A stretch of 39,793 nt of DNA from the NCBI RefSeq assembly GCF_000797515.1, contig NZ_JSBN01000047.1, positions 1 through 39,793 of the forward strand, read 5' to 3'. Under the pieces are notes generated by a model. The model was not told the origin of the DNA and did no database searches. It saw only the letters and a list, made by a program, of their open reading frames with translations. Positions 9,272 to 14,973 of the stretch are shown here, piece after piece. The DNA comes from Sphingomonas sp. Ant H11 (GTDB taxonomy: Bacteria > Pseudomonadota > Alphaproteobacteria > Sphingomonadales > Sphingomonadaceae). A program made the position numbers and the translations under genes. Each line of letters opens with the position of its first letter. Positions within the stretch are counted from its first letter, which is position 1.

Positions 9272-9667
9272 ATGTTCGATGTCGCATCCTCCGAGGTGAT
9301 CCTGCTCGGGGTCGTGGCCTTGCTCGTCATCCCGCCCAAGGATTTGCCCAAGGCGATGCGGATTGCCGGGCAATGGGTCGGGCGTGTGCGCGGCGTCGCC
9401 AATCAGTTTCGCTCAGGCTTCGACAACATGGTGCGCGAGGCCGAGTTGCAGGAAATGGAAAAGAAATGGGCGGCCGAAAACGCGCGGATCATGCGCGAGC
9501 ACCCGCCCGAGCCCGTCCAGATGCTACCGATGGCCGATACGCCCGCCGCCCTGCCGCACGACGCCCATGACGGAGATGCGCCGCCGGTGATGGTAGCGCC
9601 GCCAAATGTGCATGGTGCCCCGCCGGTCGCATTGCCGGGCGATGCCGAGCCCAAGGCGCATCCGTGA
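9272..9667 (+). CDS. tatB: Sec-independent translocase subunit TatB
   Basis: A 131-residue TatB. It has one membrane helix at residues 7-21 (VILLGVVALLVIPPK), an amphipathic helix with LPKAMRIAGQWVGRVRG, and a Pro/Ala-rich C-terminus. TatB forms the substrate receptor together with TatC. It begins 17 bases after tatA, and its stop TGA overlaps the GTG start of tatC. Confidence 0.95.
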   Translation: MFDVASSEVILLGVVALLVIPPKDLPKAMRIAGQWVGRVRGVANQFRSGFDNMVREAELQEMEKKWAAENARIMREHPPEPVQMLPMADTPAALPHDAHDGDAPPVMVAPPNVHGAPPVALPGDAEPKAHP

Positions 9668-10444
9668 ACGCTCCGATCGATGACCTCGAAGCGAGCCGGG
9701 CGCCGCTGCTCGATCATTTGATCGAGCTGCGCCGTCGGCTGTTCTTCTGCATCGTATCGGTGCTGGTCGCGTTGATCGGCACCTATATCTACTCGCGCGA
9801 AATATTCACGGTGCTGGTGCATCCGCTGCTCGCGGCCGGGCAGAAACGGATCGTGACGATCGGCGTGTTCGACGGCTTTTTTTGTGCAGTTGAAGGTGGC
9901 ATTGTTCGCCGCGATCATGATCTCGTTCCCGGTCATTGCGAACCAACTGTGGGGTTTTGTCGCGCCGGGGCTCTACCGCAAGGAAAAGCGTGCGCTCCTG
10001 CCGTTTCTGTTCGCCACGCCGGTGCTGTTTATCCTTGGTGCGTCGATGGCGTATTTTGTTGCCATCCCCTCGGCGCTGCATTTTTTCTTGAGCTTCCAGG
10101 GCAATCTGGGTGGCGTCGAGCAGGAGGCGCTGACCTCGGTTGCGTCCTATCTCGATTTCGTGATGCAGTTTCTGTTTGCCTTCGGGCTGGCTTTCCTGTT
10201 GCCGATCCTGCTGATGCTGGTCGAGCGCGCCGGGCTGGTGACGCGCAAGCAATTGGTCAGTGGGCGGCGCTACGCGATCGTCGGCTGCTTCGCGGTGGCG
10301 CTGGTGTTGGCCCCGCCCGATGCCGGTTCGATGATCATCCTCGCGATCCCGCTGGTCGCACTGTACGAGCTCGCGCTGATCGCGATCTGGTTTACCGAGC
10401 GGCGGCGCGGCAAAGAGGCGGCGACGGAATTGGTCGAAAGCTGA
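9664..10444 (+). CDS. tatC: Sec-independent translocase subunit TatC (frameshifted at a T7 run)
   Basis: Six-helix receptor of the twin-arginine translocase, 259 residues after correction. The GTG start at 9664 overlaps the tatB stop; the protein opens LDHLIELRRRLFF, a TatC signature. The frame breaks in a run of seven T at 9877-9883: with six T the protein reads on as DGFFVQLKVALFAAIM, exactly the expected family sequence, then continues through four more helices to WFTERRRGKE. Because tatC is highly conserved and the break is in a homopolymer, I read it as a one-base sequencing insertion rather than inactivation. Confidence 0.9.
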
Positions 10445-10451
10445 CAAGCAA

Positions 10452-10481
10452 AAGGCCGCCCCGCATCATCGAGACGGCCTT
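10452..10481 (-). terminator. Intrinsic terminator downstream of the entericidin gene
   Basis: Inverted repeat AAGGCCG (10452-10458) and CGGCCTT (10475-10481) with a 16-base loop. Read on the minus strand the hairpin is followed by TTTTGCTTG, so it best serves the entericidin gene ending at 10500; it also lies directly behind tatC and may stop both. Confidence 0.65.
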
Positions 10482-10499
10482 CGATCGGTCGGTAAAGGC

Positions 10500-10634
10500 T
10501 TATTTGGCGCTGTCGGCCGTTTTGGCGACGGTGTCGCCTGCCGATTTCACATCCTTGCCGACGCCTTCGACGGTGTTGCACGCGCCCAGCAGCAACGCGG
10601 TAGCGGCGATAGCGATCGTGGTGATCTTGCGCAT
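10500..10634 (-). CDS. Entericidin A/B family lipoprotein
   Basis: A 44-residue small lipoprotein. A charged start (MRKITT) and hydrophobic stretch lead into the lipobox LLGAC, so mature residue 1 is Cys19. This is followed by the entericidin pattern NTVEGVGKDVKSAGDTVAKTA. A strong Shine-Dalgarno, CAGGAGAG, lies 5 bases before the ATG. Entericidins are envelope lipoproteins known in E. coli as a stationary-phase toxin/antitoxin-like pair. In alphaproteobacteria related genes are often in the general stress regulon, which fits the EcfG-like box at 10682-10706 about 50 bases upstream and the stress locus next door. Confidence 0.88.
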   Translation of the reverse strand: MRKITTIAIAATALLLGACNTVEGVGKDVKSAGDTVAKTADSAK

Positions 10635-10681
10635 GATACTCTCCTGAAGACTGTCCGGGATAGCCCGGATGCCTCGCTCCC

Positions 10682-10706
10682 AATGTTTGGCGATACGCTT
10701 GGTTCC
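10682..10706 (-). promoter_or_regulatory. EcfG-type promoter, entericidin gene
   Basis: On the minus strand GGAAC (complement of 10702-10706), a 16-base spacer, then CATT (10682-10685). This differs by one base from the EcfG consensus GGAAC-N16/17-CGTT. Transcription would begin about 40 bases before the entericidin start codon. Confidence 0.6.
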
Positions 10707-10746
10707 GCCTCGTCGAGATAACGCGCGCGGTCAGGCGCAACGGATG

Positions 10747-10851
10747 AAAAAGCTTGGGCCTGGACGCGCTACCGGGGGGGGGAAGGGGAAGCGCGGCCAG
10801 GCCCGTGTCTTGGATAGCGAGAGCGGGGGGGCATAAAGTCGCTATCCGAAC
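10747..10851 (-). ncRNA. Candidate EcfG-controlled small RNA with C-rich loops (GsrN-like)
   Basis: No protein gene fits between the entericidin and kinase genes, but the minus strand has all parts of a free-standing small RNA of about 105 bases. A perfect EcfG promoter (10857-10881) lies just upstream. The RNA then opens with a 9-bp hairpin (GGATAGCGA at 10839-10847 pairing with TCGCTATCC at 10812-10820) whose 18-base loop contains seven consecutive C. It ends in a GC-rich hairpin (8-bp arms 10797-10804 and 10756-10763, plus an inner GCGCT/AGCGC helix, pyrimidine-rich loop) followed by five U (10747-10751). A stress-sigma promoter, a C-rich 5' loop, a terminator and a place beside the PhyR-NepR-EcfG locus are the features by which GsrN of Caulobacter and its relatives are recognised. 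Start site and G/C-run lengths are uncertain. Confidence 0.65.
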
Positions 10852-10856
10852 CTGAA

Positions 10857-10881
10857 AACGGGCCTCGCGCGCTTCGGTTCC
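10857..10881 (-). promoter_or_regulatory. EcfG-type promoter, small RNA
   Basis: Minus-strand GGAAC (complement of 10877-10881), 16-base spacer, CGTT (complement of 10857-10860): an exact match to the alphaproteobacterial EcfG consensus. It points away from the kinase gene, and its predicted start lies a few bases before the C-rich hairpin. Confidence 0.75.
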
Positions 10882-10923
10882 GAAAAAATTTGACCTCGGC
10901 GTTTTTTTTTTATGGCGCGAAAT

Positions 10924-12510
10924 TCAATCGCGCCCGGTTACTGCAACGGCGATCTCATAAGCGCCGACCAGTGGATCGTAGTGAAGCTTCGACCGCAATT
11001 GGCGCGCGAGCCCTTCGATCACCCGGCCGTAACGTTCGGCGACCAATGCCCGCATTCTGTCATCGTCGACCAGAGCTGGAGAGTTGACCCTCAATATGGC
11101 GCGATCGTCGGTGGGGGCGGCACCGATGGAAATGCGAACTTGTGCCGTCGGGCTGACCGTCATCGCCAATTCGACGATCTCGGTCAGCAGGAAAGCGATC
11201 GCAATCGCGACATCCTGATTCGCCAGATAGGGCGCAATGTCGAGCGTAACGCCGATCGGCGAATCGTCCGGCGCGGTCGCGCGGATATTGGAGGCGAGTT
11301 CGCCAATGACCGAGCGTAGCGAAAGTCCGCGATTTTCCTCAAGCTCGGCAAAATGGTTGCGGTGGACCACGGCGAGCGCATCTACTCGACGCTGGATCGA
11401 TGCGTAAGCCTGCGTTGCCTCTGCGCTCCGTGCTGCCCGGGCGTGGAAGTTTATCAGGCTGGAAATGACCTGAAGATTGTTTTTGACGCGATGATGGACT
11501 TCGCGGGTCAGCTTTGTCTGGCGCACCAGCCTTCGGCCAGCCCGGCTTCATGTTCGGCAACCGTCCGGCTGATCGCCCGAAAGGTTTCCCCCAATTCACG
11601 AATTTCCTGTGCCGGGAGCGCGTGCATTGCGCCCGGATCGATTTCTTCGCCTGGCACAAAATTGGCTACGCGGGAACGCAACTGTCGCAGCGACCGGATC
11701 AGCAGGCGATCGACCACAAACCAGCCAATGCCGGCTGCGGCCGCCCACATGATGATGGGCAGGATGAGCGAGACCAGAACGGGTGAAGTGATCGGGGCGC
11801 TGCGCATGCGCGTGGTAAGCGCGATTTCTCCAAGCCCAATCCCCATGCTCAGGCCCGCGCGGCGTTCCAGGGGGGCTTGTCGTGGCAGGTCGGAGAGTAT
11901 GAGCGCATCGGTTCCGAGCACCAGACGCGCTTCATAAGGCATGGCATAGCCGCTCGGGGCGGCGGTTGCCGCGAGAACATCGACGGGGAAAAAAGGCGGC
12001 GGCGCGGGTTCGTCCCGACGCGCTCGTTGTGGCAAGCGTCAGCCCCCGACCCGGGTATATCCGTGCCGCGATGGTCTTTTCGGCACCGGCTGCGGTAGGC
12101 CAGGGTGCCACCGGCAGTTGCTCGCCGCAGATCAGGCGACTGCGGGCATCCATAATCATGAAACGCGTGCCCGCAGCGATTTGCGGCGCGAATACGCCCT
12201 GCGCCCGGGCGCAACTCGGAGCGTCTCCCGGATCTGCCTCCAATGCGTTGAGGGACACACGCAGCGCGGTCATATCCCCGACCAACTCGATGGCGAGCTT
12301 GCGGGCGCTTTCGGTTGTCGTGACGCGCAGCTGGGCCTGCGTTGCCTCATCGGCGAGTTCCGCCGTGCGCAATGTTGCAAAGAAGGCGATGATCGCCAGT
12401 GGCAGAAGCGCGGCGCTGAGAATCAGAAAAATTTTCGCACCTGTCGGGATGCGATCGACCAGACCGCTTCCCGGACGCGCGGGGGCGGGGTCCCCGGCGA
12501 TATCCGTCAT
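10924..12510 (-). CDS. phyP: General-stress-response HisKA_2 sensor protein, PhyP-like (frameshifted twice)
   Basis: About 528 residues when two single-base errors are joined: an extra G near 12017-12019 and a missing base near 11523. There is a membrane helix at about residues 25-48, a periplasmic sensor region, a second helix (LILPIIMWAAAAGIGWFVV) and a linker. The HisKA_2 motif EVHHRVKNNLQ follows, with the phospho-acceptor at about His340 and the HRxxN pattern of PhyR-partner kinases. The ATPase domain is degenerate: the N-box reads LTEIVELA, with no catalytic Asn, and no DxGxG or GxG box is visible. In Sphingomonas melonis the locus-encoded PhyP acts as a PhyR phosphatase and negative regulator, which fits a kinase-dead domain. 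It follows nepR by 7 bases and is surely in its operon. Confidence 0.8.
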
Positions 12511-12517
12511 CGGGAAA

Positions 12518-12694
12518 TCAGTCCAATTTTCCTAAAAGATCCAGCATTTCGGGCGGAATCGCTTCCTCCACCGTGCGCTGATAGACGGTGCGCAAGGCCG
12601 CGCCCATATCGCGGTCCTTGCTTTGAACCTTCGCGCCGGTATCGGCCGCGCGTGCCGCACCCGGCTTCTTTGAAGATTCGTCGCCCGAACGCAA
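12518..12694 (-). CDS. nepR: Anti-sigma factor NepR
   Basis: A 58-residue anti-sigma factor that holds EcfG inactive until phosphorylated PhyR displaces it. The C-terminal half carries the NepR signature: MGAALRTVYQRTVEEAIPP then EMLDLLGKLD at the very end. The start is taken as TTG at 12694 because AGGGGGA sits 6 bases before it and the family is about this long; the open frame extends further upstream without a convincing start. It heads an operon with the PhyP-like gene, whereas many alphaproteobacteria place nepR directly before ecfG. Confidence 0.88.
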   Translation of the reverse strand: MRSGDESSKKPGAARAADTGAKVQSKDRDMGAALRTVYQRTVEEAIPPEMLDLLGKLD

Positions 12695-12787
12695 TGCCGT
12701 CCCCCTGAAAACCCGGACATGCCGGATAGTGTTAAAATGCGGCCGTAACAATCCGGCTTGAACCATATGATACGGTGAACCCGTAAA

Positions 12788-12812
12788 AACAGATTGCATC
12801 GCTCCGAGTTCC
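12788..12812 (-). promoter_or_regulatory. EcfG-type promoter, nepR (proximal)
   Basis: Minus-strand GGAAC (complement of 12808-12812), 16-base spacer, TGTT (complement of 12788-12791). The predicted start is about 90 bases before nepR. Autoregulation of nepR by its own sigma factor is usual in this pathway. Confidence 0.6.
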
Positions 12813-12819
12813 CCCATGA

Positions 12820-12844
12820 AACCAAATTGCGCGTCGTTGGTTCC
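12820..12844 (-). promoter_or_regulatory. EcfG-type promoter, nepR (distal)
   Basis: A second minus-strand GGAAC (complement of 12840-12844), 16-base spacer, GGTT (complement of 12820-12823), exactly 32 bases upstream of the proximal box. Either box may be the real one. Confidence 0.45.
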
Positions 12845-12862
12845 ATGCCCAATGCGAATTAA

Positions 12863-12879
12863 CTCCGATGCCATCGGAG
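12863..12879. repeat. Short palindrome in the nepR-phyR divergent region
   Basis: CTCCGAT (12863-12869), 3-base loop, ATCGGAG (12873-12879). A 7-bp perfect inverted repeat midway between the nepR and phyR start regions; it could be a regulator site or a leader hairpin of phyR. Confidence 0.45.
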
Positions 12880-12956
12880 CAACAAAACGCGTTGCATATG
12901 CGGGGGGCCGCTTCCACAAGGCCCTTCGAGATTATCTCAGGGAGACTCCGACAGTC

Positions 12957-13762
12957 ATGTCGCTAGGACAGCAACTTGCCCCCCATCTTCCGTTCCTGCG
13001 CCGCTACGCGCGTGCCTGACGGGCAGCCAATCGCACGGCGATCGTTATGTGCGCGCCACGCTTGAGGCGATCGTCGCCGCACCCGAAGAGTTCCCGCGTG
13101 AGGTTGACCCGCGGCTGGGCCTGTATCGGATGTTCCACGCCATCTGGAACTCGACCAATTACGACGAGAGCCCGGAAAATATGAGCGCGGCGGACGGTGA
13201 CGGTCAGGAAGCGATCGCGCGGGCACGCCTCGCCCGGATGACCCCGCTATCGCGCCAGGCCCTGTTGCTCACCGCGATGGAGGGCTTCACGCCCGAGGAT
13301 GCAGCCTATCTGATCGATGTCGACACCAGCGAGGTTGAAGCGCTGGTCGCCGAGGCGCTGAGCGAGATCGAAAAGCAGACGCGCGCGCGGGTGCTGATCA
13401 TCGAAGATGAGCCGATCATTGCGATGGATATCGAAACGATCGTTCGCGATCTCGGCCATGAAGTGACCGGTGTCGCAGTCACGCGCGACGAGGCCGTTGC
13501 ACTGGCGATGGAGGACCGTCCCGGCTTGGTGCTGGCCGACATCCAGTTGGCCGACGACAGTTCCGGCATCGACGCGGTCAAGGATATCCTTGCCGAATTC
13601 GAAGTGCCGGTCATCTTCATCACGGCTTTCCCGGAACGGTTGTTGACGGGCGAGCGCCCCGAGCCGACCTTCCTGATCACCAAGCCCTTCCAGCGCTCGA
13701 CCGTGAAAGCGGCGATTGCGCAAGCTCTGTTCTTCGACCAGGCAACCGTTCCCGCCGCTTAA
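12957..13762 (+). CDS. phyR: General stress response regulator PhyR (frameshifted)
   Basis: An anti-anti-sigma response regulator, 268 residues after restoring one C near 13013-13016 (YARA then LTGSQSHGDRY). Residues 1-130 are the EcfG-like sigma domain (SLGQQLAPHLPFLRRYARAL), which binds NepR when released. Residues 145-262 are the receiver domain, with acidic pocket ED at 150-151, phospho-acceptor Asp195 (VLADIQL) and Lys243 (ITKPF). The ATG at 12957 is chosen because AGGGAG lies 12 bases upstream and the sigma-like domain starts there. Divergent from nepR across a 262-base region. I find no clear EcfG box of its own on the plus strand. Confidence 0.92.
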
Positions 13763-13763
13763 G

Positions 13764-13789
13764 GGAACCGATTCGTGCCCCCGTGGGTT
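13764..13789 (+). promoter_or_regulatory. EcfG-type promoter, small membrane protein-ecfG operon
   Basis: GGAAC at 13764-13768, 17-base spacer, GGTT at 13786-13789. It begins 2 bases after the phyR stop and would start transcription about 35 bases before the ATG at 13832. Confidence 0.55.
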
Positions 13790-13831
13790 GGGTTCCATAC
13801 GATACGGAGCCACAACGACACGGGGGCGCTT

Positions 13832-13972
13832 ATGGCGGACGACGAGAAAATCGAACTGAGCGGCCAAGATGCACGTGCCGGGGCGACTCCGCACGTTACG
13901 CGTTACGTCCTCGCGATCTCGTTGACGCTGGTTGTGGTGGTGTTTGCTGCGCTGCTGTTTCTCTACCGCTGA
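13832..13972 (+). CDS. Small single-pass membrane protein between phyR and ecfG
   Basis: A 46-residue protein: an acidic, polar N-terminal half (MADDEKIELSGQDARAG) and one C-terminal membrane helix at about residues 25-44 (YVLAISLTLVVVVFAALLFL) ending YR. GGGGGC lies 5 bases before the ATG. No named family is recognised. Its position inside the stress-response locus, behind an EcfG-like box and before ecfG, suggests a linked function, but nothing in the sequence says which. Confidence 0.65.
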   Translation: MADDEKIELSGQDARAGATPHVTRYVLAISLTLVVVVFAALLFLYR

Positions 13973-14050
13973 ATTTTTCGATGCCGCAGGCGTGATGGAC
14001 TTCGGCGTCCGTCGGGCCCATCTGTGTTCCGCTACGCGAGACTATATTTC

Positions 14051-14694
14051 ATGACCGACGCGATTGACCAGGAAGAAGACGAGGCAGCGCCCGAGGTCGT
14101 CGAGCACGTTTCGCTTTCCGACGCCGAGTTCAAAACTCAGTTGGCGCAGGTCATACCTCATCTGCGTGCTTTCGGGCGCTCGCTTTCCGGCAATCGCGAT
14201 CTGGCAGATGATCTCGTCCAGGAAACGTTGATGAAGGCGTGGGCGGCGCGGTTGCGCTTTCAGGCCGGCACTAACATGCGGGCGTGGACCTTCATCATCC
14301 TGCGCAATCTCTATCTCAGCCAGATGCGCCGCGCGCGCTTCAAAGGCGAGTGGGACGATTTGGTGGCGGATCGTATCCTTGCCGCGCCGGCGAGCCAGGA
14401 TAAGCATGTCGAGTTGGGCGATATGCAGCGTGCATTGCTGCATTTGCCGCAGCCACAGCGGGAAGCGCTGATTCTGGTTGGTGCGGGTGGCTTTGCCTAT
14501 GAGGAGGCCGCCGAGATTTGCGGGGTCGCCGTCGGGACGATCAAGAGCCGCGTCGCGCGAGGCCGGGTCGCGCTGGAAGCCGTCATGAACGACAATACGC
14601 TGGCATCGCGCCGCACACACTCCAATGAGCCCGGCATGTCCGCCCTGGACACCATTATGGGCGAGTCGACGATCTCAGCCGCGATCGCGGCTGA
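14051..14694 (+). CDS. ecfG: General stress response ECF sigma factor EcfG (3' frameshift)
   Basis: ECF15-type sigma factor, 214 residues after correction. Region 2 is seen in HLRAFGRSLSGNRDLADDLVQ and WTFIILRNLYLSQMRR, and region 4 in LPQPQREALILVGAGGFAYEEA and VAVGTIKSRVARGR. The start ATG 14051 gives the usual MTDAIDQEED; a longer in-frame start at 14024 has no support. Near 14664-14666 one G seems missing: with it the tail reads MGEVDDLSRDRG and stops at TGA 14692-14694, the sort of ending EcfG proteins have. Uncorrected, the frame continues to 14722 with an unrelated tail. EcfG directs transcription from the GGAAC-N16/17-CGTT boxes listed here. Confidence 0.92.
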
Positions 14695-14700
14695 GATCGT
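14669..14700. repeat. 32-base perfect palindrome at the ecfG 3' end
   Basis: Positions 14669-14684 are the exact reverse complement of 14685-14700 (arms begin ACGATCTCAGCC). It contains the corrected ecfG stop codon and touches the stop (14700-14702) of the small minus-strand reading frame. The stem could act as a bidirectional stopper, but neither strand shows a T-tract. Confidence 0.85.
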
Positions 14701-14891
14701 TATCTCGCGATTTGCCTGGTAATCGGCACACGATCCAGCGCCTGTAGCAAGTCCGCAAAGGAGTCGTCTGCATCAGGCGTGGTGTATGCGGTGTGGAGGG
14801 TTACCCTCAGCGCGTCGGAGCGCGATGGTGCTGCAACGACGTAAAGCATATCGCTCGAGTTCCGCGTATAAGGGGCATCGCACATTGACAT
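14700..14891 (-). CDS. Small hypothetical protein convergent with ecfG
   Basis: Up to 63 residues, with alternative starts at 14885 and 14849. No firm family assignment. The C-terminal half has an ALR motif followed about 20 residues on by SFADLLQALD, which resembles the LR...DLLxxLD layout of NepR; the resemblance is short and lacks the EP/IP element. It fills the space between ecfG and glnE. Coding status is uncertain: there is no clear ribosome-binding site and the first ATG lies in a palindrome. Confidence 0.4.
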   Translation of the reverse strand: MSMCDAPYTRNSSDMLYVVAAPSRSDALRVTLHTAYTTPDADDSFADLLQALDRVPITRQIAR

Positions 14892-14899
14892 ATGTCAAT
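14884..14899. promoter_or_regulatory. 16-base perfect palindrome upstream of glnE
   Basis: ATTGACATATGTCAAT, a perfect dyad 75 bases before the glnE start, and at the 5' end of the small minus-strand frame. The half-site TTGACA also resembles a -35 element in both directions. A dimeric regulator site is a reasonable guess. Confidence 0.45.
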
Positions 14900-14973
14900 A
14901 ACGGACGAAGACGCCTTTTGTTGCTCGCCCATTGTGCCATATCGGCCTGAAATCATCGCGATACGGGAAAGAC

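Noticed and set aside
9877..9883. Programmed frameshift in tatC at the T7 run
   Set aside because: A slippery homopolymer is present, but there is no reason for recoding in tatC and about twenty similar breaks occur in this sequence; sequencing error is simpler.
14835..14863. EcfG promoter for the small frame convergent with ecfG
   Set aside because: GGAAC and CGTT are present on the minus strand, but the spacing is 20 bases, outside the 16-17 norm, and the start would fall inside the frame.
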